Source: an uncultured Sphingomonadales bacterium
GTDB lineage: Bacteria > Pseudomonadota > Alphaproteobacteria > Sphingomonadales > Sphingomonadaceae
DNA length: 34,421 bases
NCBI GenBank assembly: GCA_903868245.1
Contig: CAIPUN010000034.1
Location: forward strand, 1-34,421
Direction of reading: 5' to 3'
In this document: positions 16,574-26,217 of the stretch, piece after piece
Layout of the letters: each line of letters opens with the position of its first letter
Numbering within the stretch: position 1 is the stretch's first letter
Made by a program: the position numbers and the translations under genes
Notes under the pieces: model-generated
Database searches by the model: none
The model's input: the letters and a program-made list of their open reading frames with translations, nothing else
What the model was told of the DNA's origin: nothing

Positions 16574-17790
16574 GCGACAGCAAAGAAGCGCCTTGGGTCC
16601 TTGCAGCCAAAACCGGCAAGATTGGCTTTGCTAATCGCCTGGGCCGTGGCGACCGTTCGCCATTGGGCGTTTGGTTCTGGGAACTCGACCGCGTGTTGCT
16701 GTCGTTGATGATGGTGCTGATCGCCATTGGTCTACTTGCCGTCGCTGCGGCATCGCCGGCGGGTGCCCAGCGGCTGTCTTCGTCAACCACCGAACTTTCT
16801 TCGCTCTATTTCTTTTATCGGCAATTGATTTGGGTCCTCATTGGTGTCCCCATCATGCTTCTGGTATCGATGTCCTCGCGCGAACAAGCGCGACGTTTTG
16901 CCGTCTACGGCTTTTGCGTCTTTTTTGTTCTGCTTGCTTTGGTACCACTATTGGGACGCGAGGTGAACGGGTCGCAAAGATGGATTGGCCCTGGTTTTGC
17001 GGGGCTTCAGCCGTCTGAGTTTCTGAAACCCTTTTTCGCGGTTATGATGGCGTGGATTATTAGCTGGCGGTTGAAAGATCCAAGCCTGCCCGTTCTTATC
17101 CTTACCACCATCGCCACTGGGCTTGTGTGTTTTTTCCTGTTGCTTCAACCTGACCTTGGGCAATCTATTTTGTTCATGGGCACATGGTTCGCCCTGATGA
17201 TGGTCGCTGGCGTGCCTGCAAGCCGTCTTTGGTTCCTCGTGATCAGTGGCGTAGTGTTCATCCTTCTCGCCTATAATTTCTACCCCGTCGCAACGCAGCG
17301 GATAGACGCCTGGATTTTCGGCACTGAGGGGCTGACACATGACAAAATGGCGATGGCGACCTTAACTAACGGGGGCTTTATTGGCCTTGGTCCCGGGCTT
17401 GGTATAAAGAAATATTCGCTGCCTGAGGGGCATACCGATTATATCTTCTCGGTTATTGGTGAAGAATTTGGTCTTTTGGCCTGTATGGTCATTGCCATAT
17501 TATACTTTGCGATTTTGGTTCGCATCATCATCCGCCTGTTGGATGAGAAAGACCAGTTTGTCGTTATGGCGGTAACCGGCCTTGGTGCGCAATTTTGCGG
17601 ACAGGCGATGATTAACATCGCCGTGAATTTGGGTGTTTTCCCATCCAAGGGCATGACTCTTCCGTTCATCAGCTATGGCGGATCGTCGACCTTGGCGCTT
17701 TCAATTACCTGTGGTCTTATACTCGCGTTAACGAAGCGAAACCCATATCTTGACCGGTCGCTGTATATGGTGAAGGGACTCAGGCCATGA
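16570..17790 (+). CDS. ftsW: Septal peptidoglycan polymerase FtsW
   Basis: FtsW is a SEDS-family glycosyltransferase that polymerises lipid II at the septum with FtsI. The 406-residue protein has about ten membrane segments after a roughly 30-residue cytoplasmic N-terminus. Diagnostic segments are REVNGSQRWIGPGFAGLQPS with SEFLKPFF, the QPDLGQS motif in the fourth-to-fifth helix region, the GLGPGLGIKKYSLPEGHTDY loop, and TLPFISYGGSS near the end. These separate it from RodA mainly by context: it lies between murD and murG, the classical ftsW place. Both ends overlap their neighbours by four bases. Confidence 0.96.
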   Translation: MSDSKEAPWVLAAKTGKIGFANRLGRGDRSPLGVWFWELDRVLLSLMMVLIAIGLLAVAAASPAGAQRLSSSTTELSSLYFFYRQLIWVLIGVPIMLLVSMSSREQARRFAVYGFCVFFVLLALVPLLGREVNGSQRWIGPGFAGLQPSEFLKPFFAVMMAWIISWRLKDPSLPVLILTTIATGLVCFFLLLQPDLGQSILFMGTWFALMMVAGVPASRLWFLVISGVVFILLAYNFYPVATQRIDAWIFGTEGLTHDKMAMATLTNGGFIGLGPGLGIKKYSLPEGHTDYIFSVIGEEFGLLACMVIAILYFAILVRIIIRLLDEKDQFVVMAVTGLGAQFCGQAMINIAVNLGVFPSKGMTLPFISYGGSSTLALSITCGLILALTKRNPYLDRSLYMVKGLRP

Positions 17791-18968
17791 CCATTTCTCG
17801 TCATTATGTGTTGGCCGCCGGCGGTACTGGCGGGCATTTGATTCCTGCCTTTGCGCTGGGACAGGAGCTGATCCACCGGGGTCATCATGTGGCGCTGATT
17901 ACCGACGAGCGCGGAGCCAAAATTCCGGGCTGCCCTGATAAGATGACGACGCATAAGCTGCCCGCTGGTCGCATTACCAAAAATCTGTCGAGCTGGCTTC
18001 CCGGCTTAAAGGCGATTGCCGAAGGCCGTGCTATGGCGCGCCGCCTATATGAAGATTTGGCGCCCAGCGCCGTGGTTGGTTTTGGGGGGTATCCCGCATT
18101 TCCAGCATTGCTTGGTGCTTTTGCCGAGAACATACCGACGATCATTCATGAACAAAATGCTGTGCTTGGCCGCGTCAATCGTTTCACAGCGCGGCAAGTG
18201 AACGCCATCGCCACCTCTTATCCCGACGTGCTTCGCTTATCGCCTCGCTATGCAAGCAAGGTGCATCTGGTTGGTAACCCGGTCCGCGAAGAGGTGCTTG
18301 ATTTGCGGGACCAGCCATATCCAGCTTTGTCGACAGAAGGCATCTTTCGCGTGCTGGTGACGGGCGGAAGCCAGGGTGCCAAGGTACTTTCTGATATCGT
18401 GCCTGACGGATTGTCGAATTTGCCGATCAGTTTACGGCGGCGCTTGCAAGTAACGCAGCAATGCCGCGCTGAAGATATTGATGCTGTGCGCGCGGCATAT
18501 GCTACCCATGATATTCCAGCAGAGCTGGCGACCTATTTGCCAGACTTGCCGCAGCGGCTTGGCTGGGCGCATATGGTGATATCGCGGGCTGGGGCATCAA
18601 CCATTGCCGAGTTAACATGCGCTGGACGGCCAGCGATTTTGGTCCCGCTGCCGAGTGCAACCGACGATCACCAAAGCTACAATGTCAAAGAAATGGTTGA
18701 AGCGGGCGGCGCGCGCGCCATTGCGCAGCCAGCATTCACAGCGGTGGAGCTGGCGAAGCAGATCCAGATGATCGCGTTTGAGCCCGGTGCGATGGAAAAT
18801 GCAGCCAAGGCCGCCAAAAGATGTGGCCGGCCTAATGCGGTTGCCGATCTTGCCGACTTAGTAGAATCCTTTGGCCGCGCCCCCATCATGCATGGAATAA
18901 AATCACAAGCCCAACCCAATAGTGGATTCAGCCCATCCCCCGCACTAGCCAAAGAGAATGCAGCATGA
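17787..18968 (+). CDS. murG: UDP-N-acetylglucosamine--N-acetylmuramyl-(pentapeptide) transferase
   Basis: MurG adds GlcNAc to lipid I to make lipid II on the cytoplasmic face of the membrane. The 393-residue GT-B enzyme starts with the glycine-rich [16 protein letters not shown] loop, has [12 protein letters not shown] and [12 protein letters not shown] in the acceptor domain, and [14 protein letters not shown] plus [11 protein letters not shown] in the UDP-GlcNAc domain. The C-terminal 25-30 residues (after about 365) are Pro/Ser/Ala-rich and extend beyond the usual MurG end. Start and stop lie in 4-base overlaps with ftsW and murC. Confidence 0.97.
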   Translation: MTISRHYVLAAGGTGGHLIPAFALGQELIHRGHHVALITDERGAKIPGCPDKMTTHKLPAGRITKNLSSWLPGLKAIAEGRAMARRLYEDLAPSAVVGFGGYPAFPALLGAFAENIPTIIHEQNAVLGRVNRFTARQVNAIATSYPDVLRLSPRYASKVHLVGNPVREEVLDLRDQPYPALSTEGIFRVLVTGGSQGAKVLSDIVPDGLSNLPISLRRRLQVTQQCRAEDIDAVRAAYATHDIPAELATYLPDLPQRLGWAHMVISRAGASTIAELTCAGRPAILVPLPSATDDHQSYNVKEMVEAGGARAIAQPAFTAVELAKQIQMIAFEPGAMENAAKAAKRCGRPNAVADLADLVESFGRAPIMHGIKSQAQPNSGFSPSPALAKENAA

Positions 18969-20371
18969 GAGGTGTTCCAACCGATATCGGTATTGTGCAT
19001 TTCGTCGGCATTGGCGGCATCGGCATGTCGGGCATTGCCGAGGTTATGCACAATTTGGGTTACCAAGTGCAGGGCAGCGATATCGCCGACAGCTATGTCA
19101 TCGACGGCCTTCGCCAGCGCGGCATTAAGGTGATGATTGGTCATAGCGCCGAAAATCTGGGCGATGCCGCGGTGGTGGTAACTTCGACCGCGGTAAAGGC
19201 AGGCAACCCAGAACGCGACGCCGCTTTAGAACGGCGCATACCCTTGGTACGCCGGGCAGAAATGCTCGCCGAATTGATGCGGTTGAAGCACACGGTCGCG
19301 GTGGCCGGAACGCATGGCAAGACGACGACAACGTCGCTCATCGCCGCGATGCTGGACCATGGCGGCATTGACCCAACGGTCATCAACGGTGGCATCATCA
19401 ACAGCTACGGTTCCAACGCACGTCTTGGGGCAAGCGACTGGATGGTGGTGGAGGCAGATGAAAGCGACGGCAGCTTCCTAAGGCTTGACGGTACGCTTGC
19501 CGTAGTGACCAATATCGATCCCGAACATCTCGAATTTTATGGCGATTTCGACGCGATCAAAAACGCTTTTGTCGAATTCGTCGAAAACGTGCCTTTTTAT
19601 GGTGCGGCAATCATGTGCCTCGACCATCCCGAAGTGCAGGCGATTTTGCCGAAGATCCGCGACCGCCGGATCATCACTTATGGCTTTTCTGCGCAAGCCG
19701 ATATTCGCGGCGAAAATGTTACGCCGCATCCCGGCGGTAATAGCTTTGATGTTGTTGTCCGCGCGCGCGACGGATCGCTCCGGACGATAAAGAATATTCA
19801 GCTCCCCATGCCCGGTCGCCACAATGTGCAAAATGCGCTGGCCGCTGTCGCGGTTGGCCTAGAAATGGGAATGAGCGACGCGGCCGTTGCCCATGGCTTT
19901 GACAAATTCGGTGGCGTCAAACGGCGGTTTACCAAAGTGGGCGAAGTTGATGGGGTTACGATCATCGACGATTATGGCCACCATCCCGTTGAAATCCGCG
20001 CGGTGCTATCTGCGGCACGTGAAGGTGCGCTGGGCCGTGTGATTGCCGTGGCACAGCCGCACCGCTTTACCCGGTTGCGCGATCACATGGATGATTTTCA
20101 GCAAGCCTTTAATGATGCGGATATGGTGTTCATCTCTCCGGTTTATGCCGCGGGTGAGGGGCCCATTGACGGCATAGATGCAGACGCATTGGTCAATGGT
20201 ATTAAGGCGCGTGGGCATCGTTCCGCCGCGACCGTGACAGACGCAGGTGACTTGGCGCGCAAGTTGGCCGAGGTGGTGCAGGGCAATGACATCGTCTTGT
20301 GCTTGGGCGCCGGCGATATCACCAAATGGGCGGCGGGTCTTGCCGACGCGATAAAGGCAGTGCGTGCATGA
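18965..20371 (+). CDS. murC: UDP-N-acetylmuramate--L-alanine ligase
   Basis: MurC adds the first amino acid, L-alanine, to UDP-MurNAc. The 468-residue protein begins with the [17 protein letters not shown] nucleotide-binding segment, has the ATP loop Gly115-Thr-His-Gly-Lys119-Thr (GTHGKTTTT, the His being typical of MurC), the [11 protein letters not shown] motif, and a C-terminal domain with [14 protein letters not shown], also characteristic. Overlaps with murG and murB are each four bases. Length is normal. Confidence 0.97.
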   Translation: MRGVPTDIGIVHFVGIGGIGMSGIAEVMHNLGYQVQGSDIADSYVIDGLRQRGIKVMIGHSAENLGDAAVVVTSTAVKAGNPERDAALERRIPLVRRAEMLAELMRLKHTVAVAGTHGKTTTTSLIAAMLDHGGIDPTVINGGIINSYGSNARLGASDWMVVEADESDGSFLRLDGTLAVVTNIDPEHLEFYGDFDAIKNAFVEFVENVPFYGAAIMCLDHPEVQAILPKIRDRRIITYGFSAQADIRGENVTPHPGGNSFDVVVRARDGSLRTIKNIQLPMPGRHNVQNALAAVAVGLEMGMSDAAVAHGFDKFGGVKRRFTKVGEVDGVTIIDDYGHHPVEIRAVLSAAREGALGRVIAVAQPHRFTRLRDHMDDFQQAFNDADMVFISPVYAAGEGPIDGIDADALVNGIKARGHRSAATVTDAGDLARKLAEVVQGNDIVLCLGAGDITKWAAGLADAIKAVRA

Positions 20372-21264
20372 CCACGCAGCTTCTGCCGCATGTAGAAGGG
20401 CGTTTGACGCAAGATGCGCCGCTGGCGCCATTGGTGTGGTTCAAATCGGGCGGTAGCGCGGACACATTGTTTGAACCGAAAGATGTAGCTGACCTGCAAT
20501 CGTTTTTGCGCGACCTTGACCCCACTGCGCCGGTCATGGCGCTTGGCCTGGGGTCTAACCTGATTATTCGCGATGGCGGCGTCAGGGGTGTTGTGGTTCG
20601 GCTCGGCAAGGCCTTTGCAAAGGTTGCCTGCACCGATGCAATAACTCTGGAATGCGGCGCAGGGGCGTCGGGCATTTTGGTATCATCCACCGCGCGCGAT
20701 AAGGGCATATCGGGCCTAGAATTTCTCCGTTCCATCCCCGGTACCGTCGGCGGCTTTGTGCGCATGAATGGCGGCGCTTATGGTGGTGAGGTAAAGGACA
20801 TATTGCGCGATTGCGATGTGGTGATGCGTGACGGGACGCTAGCGACCTTGTCGGTGGAAGATTTACATTATTGCTATCGTCATTCCGTATTGCCCGACGG
20901 CGCAATCGTGGTGGCAGCACGTTTCCAAGGGCATCCGGGCGCACCCGAAGCGATTCAGGCCGAGATGGACCGGATCAGCGCATCGCGCGAAGCATCTCAG
21001 CCATTGCGCTCCAAAACCGGCGGTTCAACCTTTAAAAATCCGGATGGCCACAAGGCATGGCAATTGGTCGATGCGGCGGGATGCCGCGGTCTTCAGATTG
21101 GCGGTGCGCAAGTGTCAGAAAAACACACCAATTTTTTGATCAATACAGGCGATGCAACCAGCGCAGATATCGAGGCACTTGGCGAAGAAGTCCGCGCCCG
21201 CGTACTGGCGCATTCGGGCGTAGAGCTAGCATGGGAAATACAGCGCGTGGGTGAACCGAAATGA
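20368..21264 (+). CDS. murB: UDP-N-acetylenolpyruvoylglucosamine reductase
   Basis: MurB is the FAD enzyme that reduces UDP-GlcNAc-enolpyruvate to UDP-MurNAc with NADPH. From ATG 20368 the protein is 298 residues, the length of the shorter MurB type common in alphaproteobacteria. [13 protein letters not shown] and [15 protein letters not shown] form the FAD-binding part, [11 protein letters not shown] contains the proposed proton-donor serine, and the C-terminal [12 protein letters not shown] carries the conserved glutamate. The frame is open upstream to 20299, but the ATGA overlap with murC decides the start. The end overlaps ddl by four bases. Confidence 0.96.
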   Translation: MTTQLLPHVEGRLTQDAPLAPLVWFKSGGSADTLFEPKDVADLQSFLRDLDPTAPVMALGLGSNLIIRDGGVRGVVVRLGKAFAKVACTDAITLECGAGASGILVSSTARDKGISGLEFLRSIPGTVGGFVRMNGGAYGGEVKDILRDCDVVMRDGTLATLSVEDLHYCYRHSVLPDGAIVVAARFQGHPGAPEAIQAEMDRISASREASQPLRSKTGGSTFKNPDGHKAWQLVDAAGCRGLQIGGAQVSEKHTNFLINTGDATSADIEALGEEVRARVLAHSGVELAWEIQRVGEPK

Positions 21265-22202
21265 GTAAACAAATTCACGTCGCGGTATTGATGGGTGGAT
21301 GGTCGAACGAACGGCCTGTGTCCTTGATGAGCGGCAATGGTGTGGCCGATGCGCTTGAAAAGGTCGGTTATCAGGTCAGTCGGGTCGACATGGACCGCAA
21401 TGTTGCGCAAGTCCTTAATGCCCTTCGCCCTGATGTTGTGTTCAACGCCTTACATGGTGTTCCCGGCGAAGATGGCTCGGTACAGGGCATGTTGGACCTG
21501 ATGGACATTCCTTATACGCATAGTGGCATGGTGACGTCGGTGATCGCCATTGACAAGGAACTGACGAAACAGTGCCTTGTGCCCGCCGGAATCCCAATGC
21601 CAAAAGGCACCATGGTCGACAGCGAAAGCCTATATGTGGCTGATCCGCTGCCGCGCCCTTATGTTCTGAAACCTGTGAATGAAGGTAGCTCGGTCGGGGT
21701 GGCGATCGTCACCGAAGACAGCAATTACGGCCACCCGATTGCGCGCGACGCCAAGGGGCCCTGGCAGGAATTTGACCGGCTGTTGGCTGAACCCTTCATC
21801 AAGGGCCGCGAGCTGACCGTGGCGGTGTTGGGTGACAAGGCTTTGTGCGTGACCGAGCTGAAGCCAAAGAGCGGCTTTTATGATTTTGATGCGAAATATA
21901 CAGACGGGCTGACCGAACATATTTGCCCTGCGGAAATCCCCAATGATATTGCCCAATATATGCTGGAAACCGCTCTGCGCGCGCACCAATTACTCGGCTG
22001 CAAGGGCGCCTCGCGCACCGATTTTCGTTGGGATGATACGGCGGGCATGGACGGTGTTTTCGTTCTCGAAACCAATACTCAGCCTGGCATGACCCCGCTC
22101 AGCCTTGTGCCCGAACAAGCGCGTCATGTTGGGATCAGCTATGAACAGCTTGTCGACATGATCGTCAAAGAGGCGCTGATTGTTAAAGGGGCCGTGGTAT
22201 AA
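21261..22202 (+). CDS. ddl: D-alanine--D-alanine ligase
   Basis: Ddl joins two D-alanines using ATP to supply MurF. The 313-residue ATP-grasp protein shows HVAVLMGGWSNERPVSL at the N-terminus, ALHGVPGEDGSVQGML, RPYVLKPVNEGSSVGVAIV (ATP-binding lysine and the EGSSVG loop), and the C-terminal FVLETNTQPGMTPLSLVPEQA, where the metal-binding Glu and Asn sit. All are diagnostic for Ddl of the DdlB type usually found in dcw clusters. It overlaps murB by four bases and shares one base of its stop with the ftsQ ATG. Confidence 0.97.
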   Translation: MSKQIHVAVLMGGWSNERPVSLMSGNGVADALEKVGYQVSRVDMDRNVAQVLNALRPDVVFNALHGVPGEDGSVQGMLDLMDIPYTHSGMVTSVIAIDKELTKQCLVPAGIPMPKGTMVDSESLYVADPLPRPYVLKPVNEGSSVGVAIVTEDSNYGHPIARDAKGPWQEFDRLLAEPFIKGRELTVAVLGDKALCVTELKPKSGFYDFDAKYTDGLTEHICPAEIPNDIAQYMLETALRAHQLLGCKGASRTDFRWDDTAGMDGVFVLETNTQPGMTPLSLVPEQARHVGISYEQLVDMIVKEALIVKGAVV

Positions 22203-23158
22203 TGGCTGGCGTCGCACGCAAAGCGCCTGCAAAACGCAAGGCAAAAAGCCCAAGCCCCCGGCAAAAGGTTCTGCAAGCTTCGTGGGTTGATACATTGGTG
22301 CGTATGCTGCCTTTTTCCGAACAGGATGTGCAGCGCGTTGTTACCTGGATCATAATGGCAGCTCTCACTTTGCTTGCCTTTGCCGCTGCGCAATATGCCG
22401 GACTTACCGCGGCCGCGTACCAACAATATGCCGCGCTTGCTGCCAAGGCGGGCTTTCAGGTGCAGCGTGTCGAGGTTACGGGCATGGAGCGGGTGGACCA
22501 GTTGAAAGTCTATCAATTGGTGCTCGCTGAAAAAGATCGTGCGATGCCCTTAGTGGATATCGACAAGGTGCGTGCGGATCTGCTGCAATATGGGTGGATT
22601 AAGGACGCGCGCGTTGCGCGGCGCTTGCCCGATACATTGGCGGTAGAGATTATCGAACGCAAGCCTGCCGCGATATGGCAAAGGGGCGGGAAATACTCGC
22701 TGATCGATGCGAATGGGATCGTTCTGGCACATGTCCGTGCGGGAGAGGGCGGCGATTTACCGACCTTGAACGGAAATGAAGCCAATGCACATATCGTCGC
22801 GTTGAACGCCTTGCTCGACAATGCTTCGGCGTTGAAGTCGCAGGTTTCAGGCGCAAGCTGGATAGGTAACCGACGCTGGGACTTGCAGTTCCAGACGGGC
22901 GAAACACTGGCGTTGCCAGAAGGTGAAGTTGAAGCTGCCAAAGCGCTGTTAAACTTTGCACGGTTGGACGGTGTCCACCGCTTGCTTGGCCGCGACCTTA
23001 TCCATTTTGACCTACGCGATCCCAATCGCGCCTATTTCCGCAAAGCACCAAAGGCAGAGGCTGTTAAAGTGCAACAGGCAGATCCTGTTAAAGTGGAAAA
23101 CAAAGACAGTATCGAAAAAAATGAAATCACATCAAAAAACAATGGATTAACGGCATGA
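22202..23158 (+). CDS. ftsQ: Cell division protein FtsQ
   Basis: FtsQ is a bitopic inner-membrane protein that links FtsA/FtsZ-side and periplasmic division proteins. The 318-residue protein has a basic cytoplasmic N-terminus (AGVARKAPAKRKAKSPSP), one membrane helix (about residues 43-62), a POTRA domain starting near FQVQRVEVTGMERVDQ (about 80-95), and the FtsQ beta domain with PDTLAVEIIERKPAAIWQ and the DLRDPNRAYFRK end motif. The last 30 or so residues are rich in Lys, Glu and Asn and look disordered. The ATG shares a base with the ddl stop; the end overlaps ftsA by four bases. Confidence 0.94.
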   Translation: MAGVARKAPAKRKAKSPSPRQKVLQASWVDTLVRMLPFSEQDVQRVVTWIIMAALTLLAFAAAQYAGLTAAAYQQYAALAAKAGFQVQRVEVTGMERVDQLKVYQLVLAEKDRAMPLVDIDKVRADLLQYGWIKDARVARRLPDTLAVEIIERKPAAIWQRGGKYSLIDANGIVLAHVRAGEGGDLPTLNGNEANAHIVALNALLDNASALKSQVSGASWIGNRRWDLQFQTGETLALPEGEVEAAKALLNFARLDGVHRLLGRDLIHFDLRDPNRAYFRKAPKAEAVKVQQADPVKVENKDSIEKNEITSKNNGLTA

Positions 23159-24420
23159 AAACGGCCCGTGCTGAACGGTTGATTTCGGCGATAGATATTG
23201 GTTCGTCCAAAGTATCCGCGTTAATCGCGCGGCAAACCGAAAATGGGGATCTGCTGGTGCTCGGCACTGGTCAACGCGAAAGCCGGGGTGTGACTCGTGG
23301 TTGTATCGCGGATGTAGAGCAGGCAGAATTGTCCGTGCGCCATGCGGTAGAGCAAGCCGAACGCATTGCGGGCCTCAACATTGACAGGGCTTGGGTCGGC
23401 ATGTCGTCAGGTGGGCTCGATAGCATGTTGGCCCCCGTAGAAATCGAATTGGGCGGCGACCGTATCACGCAAGACGATGTCGACGAACTGCTTCAGGCCG
23501 GTCGCGCCAATATCCAAACGGGCGGCAAAATTGCGTTGCATATGCAACCTACTTTATATGCGCTCGATGGTGTTGGCGGTGTGGCAAATCCGGTTGGCTT
23601 GCACGCAGATAGGCTTGGCGTTGACGTCCATGTGGTTCTGGCAGACCAATCACCCGTCCGTAATATGGATATGACGGTGCGCTCCGCGCATCTCGATGTT
23701 GATTCGCTCGTAGTCGGGCCGGTGGCAACAGGCCTTGCCTGTTTGACAGCTGAGGAGCGCGATCTGGGTGTCGCACTGGTCGAATTTGGCGCGGCCGTGA
23801 CGAACGTATCGGTGTTCATTGGTGGGATGCTGGTAGGACTTGAAACTATTCAAAAAGGCGGCTCGGACATTACCGACGACATAGCGTCGGTATTTGGCAT
23901 TCGCCGCGCGCAGGCAGAACGGCTGAAATGCTTCCATGGTTCGGCGCTGACCAGCCCGCGCGATCATCAAGAAGTGCTCGACATCGGTCCGGACGAAAAT
24001 GGCGTTGAGCCCGGCAATCAAGCCCCACGCATCACCAAGGCGCAGTTGAATGCCGTAGTGTGCCAGCGCGTCGACGGCATTGTAACCGAAGTTGCGCAGG
24101 CCTTAAAAACGCTCGGCTTTACGGGGCCATCTGGGCATCAGGTTGTCTTGACTGGCGGCGGCGCGGAATTGAAAGGTGCAGCCGAACATATGCAGAGCGC
24201 ATTAGGCCGCACTGTCCGTATCGGCCGTCCAGCGGGGCTTATCAGCATTCCCGAAGCGCATTCTGGACCAGCGTTCTCAACGCTCGTCGGCTTGATTCAC
24301 TATGCGGCGTCAGAGAGAATCGAACTGCAATCGGGTTATGATTTGCGTGCCGACCATTTGGGCGGATCGATACCAAGTTTGATTGAACGTATAAAACGTG
24401 CGGTTCGTGAGAATCTTTAG
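23155..24420 (+). CDS. ftsA: Cell division protein FtsA
   Basis: FtsA is an actin-like ATPase that tethers FtsZ to the membrane. The 421-residue protein begins with the phosphate-1 segment AIDIGSSKVSALIA, contains the 1C domain (residues near 80-160), VALVEFGAAVTNVSVFIGG as phosphate-2, and QVVLTGGGAELKG as the adenosine motif. The final stretch SLIERIKRAVRENL is a short amphipathic helix that matches the FtsA membrane-targeting end. It is the last member of the overlap-coupled series; the stop codon at 24418-24420 is inside the first of the hairpins that separate it from ftsZ. Confidence 0.97.
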   Translation: MKTARAERLISAIDIGSSKVSALIARQTENGDLLVLGTGQRESRGVTRGCIADVEQAELSVRHAVEQAERIAGLNIDRAWVGMSSGGLDSMLAPVEIELGGDRITQDDVDELLQAGRANIQTGGKIALHMQPTLYALDGVGGVANPVGLHADRLGVDVHVVLADQSPVRNMDMTVRSAHLDVDSLVVGPVATGLACLTAEERDLGVALVEFGAAVTNVSVFIGGMLVGLETIQKGGSDITDDIASVFGIRRAQAERLKCFHGSALTSPRDHQEVLDIGPDENGVEPGNQAPRITKAQLNAVVCQRVDGIVTEVAQALKTLGFTGPSGHQVVLTGGGAELKGAAEHMQSALGRTVRIGRPAGLISIPEAHSGPAFSTLVGLIHYAASERIELQSGYDLRADHLGGSIPSLIERIKRAVRENL

Positions 24421-24562
24421 GCGGTAAAGGCCTAAATTCACCTTCAAGGCGTCAAAATAGCCTTAAATCGTGAAGGTGATATGTTCGCGCTCATGGCCCG
24501 ACAGAAACCTGTGCAAAAAGGGTAATTTTCTGATGTGCCCTTTACGCTTTTGTGCCAAAAGC
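24416..24562 (+). promoter_or_regulatory. Array of hairpins between ftsA and ftsZ
   Basis: Hairpin 1: TTTAGGC (24416-24422) with GCCTAAA (24430-24436), including the ftsA stop. Hairpin 2: TCACCTTCA (24438-24446) with TGAAGGTGA (24471-24479), enclosing AGGC/GCCT. Possible hairpin 3: AAAGGG (24517-24522) with CCCTTT (24538-24543). Hairpin 4: GCTTTTG (24546-24552) with CAAAAGC (24556-24562). None ends in a long T-run. No convincing -35/-10 pair was seen, although an ftsZ promoter in this gap is likely. An AAGGGG ribosome binding site (24592-24597) precedes ftsZ. Confidence 0.6.
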
Positions 24563-24605
24563 ATGCAAATTTCGAACAAGCCAAAGAGGCTAAGGGGATA
24601 AAATT

Positions 24606-26111
24606 ATGAGCATCAATATCGGACCACCCATGGTTGACGAATTGAAGCCGAAAATTGCAGTGATTGGTGTTGGCGGTGCCGGCGGTAACGCGGTTGCCAA
24701 TATGATTAGCTCAAAGGTTGAAGGCGTCGATTTCGTCGTCGCTAATACCGATGCGCAGGCATTGAACGCTTCGCCTGCGGATTATCGTATTCAGCTTGGG
24801 CCCGAGATTACACAAGGTCTTGGTGCTGGTTCGCGCCCCGAGGTTGGGCGCGCCGCTGCAGAAGAAACCATTGAGCAAGTGAAGTCCGCTTTGGCAGGTT
24901 GCCACATGTGCTTCATCGCGGCTGGCATGGGCGGCGGAACCGGAACCGGTGCTGCGCCCGTGATTGCACAGGCTGCACGCGAAATGAACATATTGACCGT
25001 TGGCGTCGTTACCAAGCCGTTCCTTTTCGAAGGATCGCGCCGGATGCGCTCCGCAGAATCCGGTATTGCTGAATTGCAACAGCATGTGGACACACTCATC
25101 GTTATTCCGAACCAAAACCTGTTTTTGGTCGCCAACCCGAACACGACTTTCAAAGAGGCATTCTTGCTGGCTGACGAAGTTCTGCAGCAGGGCGTTCGCG
25201 GTATCACTGATCTCATGGTCATGCCTGGCCTGATCAACCTTGATTTTGCCGACGTCCGGTCCGTCATGCACGAAATGGGCAAGGCGATGATGGGCACTGG
25301 CGAAGCCGAAGGCGATAACCGTGCGCTGGAAGCGGCGGAACGGGCGATCGCTAACCCGCTACTCGACGGTGGGTCGATGCAAGGTGCAAAGGGCGTTATT
25401 GTGTCCATTACCGGCGGTGAAGACATGCGTCTGATGGAAGTGGACGAGGCTGCAAACCATATTCGTGAACTGGTAGACCCCGACGCAAACATTATCTGGG
25501 GTTCGGCTTTCAATGAAAATCTGAACGGCAAAATCCGCGTTTCGGTCGTTGCAACCGGTATTGATAATGACGGTGTCGCCGCATCGCCAGCACCGCAATC
25601 GCGCACGCCATTTTCGTTCAGCCGTCCGGCACAAGAGCCTGTTGCGGCGGCGCCTGCGCCAACAGCGTCTTTGTTTGAAAACACCGATTCCGCGCCAGTT
25701 GAAGAGCCAAGCGCGCTAATGGAAGCAGAAGCAGAGGCAGAAGACGACAGCTTAGTCCTCGGCAGCGATTTCGAAGCCCCAGAAGCTGATGACGAAGCCA
25801 CTGAAGCCAACGAAGCCAGCGAAGAAAAGTTGCCTGAGTCGAACGACTTTCCATCTACGTCTTGGGCAGGTGCAGATGCACTTGAACTGAACACGCCCAC
25901 AGATGCTAATCCACCATCGCCTGCACCTGTTGATGTGGCACAGGCGCCTGAGCGTGCGGCACCCCGTCTTCCTACCGGTGGTACGTTGTTTGAACGCATG
26001 TCGAACCTGTCACGTGGCCTCTCGCGCTCGGATGATGAAGACGACAAAGGCCGTGATGGCGCGAGCAGCGTCAACGTTCCGCGTTTTCTGGACAGGCAGA
26101 ACAACTCCTAA
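24606..26111 (+). CDS. ftsZ: Cell division protein FtsZ
   Basis: FtsZ is the tubulin-like GTPase that forms the division ring. The 501-residue protein has the GTP-binding [13 protein letters not shown] loop, the tubulin signature Gly109-Gly-Gly-Thr-Gly-Thr-Gly115, and the T7 loop [11 protein letters not shown]. The GTPase core ends near residue 320, followed by a roughly 165-residue acidic, Ala/Glu/Pro-rich linker and the conserved tail VPRFLDRQ (about 491-498) that binds FtsA and other partners. The linker is long, as in several alphaproteobacteria. ATG 24606 has an AAGGGG ribosome binding site eight bases upstream. It is the only dcw gene with its own intergenic region. Confidence 0.98.
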   Translation: MSINIGPPMVDELKPKIAVIGVGGAGGNAVANMISSKVEGVDFVVANTDAQALNASPADYRIQLGPEITQGLGAGSRPEVGRAAAEETIEQVKSALAGCHMCFIAAGMGGGTGTGAAPVIAQAAREMNILTVGVVTKPFLFEGSRRMRSAESGIAELQQHVDTLIVIPNQNLFLVANPNTTFKEAFLLADEVLQQGVRGITDLMVMPGLINLDFADVRSVMHEMGKAMMGTGEAEGDNRALEAAERAIANPLLDGGSMQGAKGVIVSITGGEDMRLMEVDEAANHIRELVDPDANIIWGSAFNENLNGKIRVSVVATGIDNDGVAASPAPQSRTPFSFSRPAQEPVAAAPAPTASLFENTDSAPVEEPSALMEAEAEAEDDSLVLGSDFEAPEADDEATEANEASEEKLPESNDFPSTSWAGADALELNTPTDANPPSPAPVDVAQAPERAAPRLPTGGTLFERMSNLSRGLSRSDDEDDKGRDGASSVNVPRFLDRQNNS

Positions 26112-26217
26112 GCTGCGTGGGCAACGCACTGTCATTTCGTCCGCTTTAGGCAACCGTTTGTCGGAGCATTGCGTAAACATGCTTTGCGTCCGGCAATCGG
26201 CATTCCAATAAGGGCGA

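Noticed and set aside
24421-24605. CtrA (TTAA-N7-TTAA) or GANTC sites in the ftsZ upstream gap
   Set aside because: I looked for both and found neither in a convincing form.
24791-26104. Long minus-strand open frame (437 codons) opposite ftsZ
   Set aside because: It lies entirely antisense to a certain gene, has a Ser/Ala/Arg/Pro-biased composition typical of a shadow frame, and matches no family I know.
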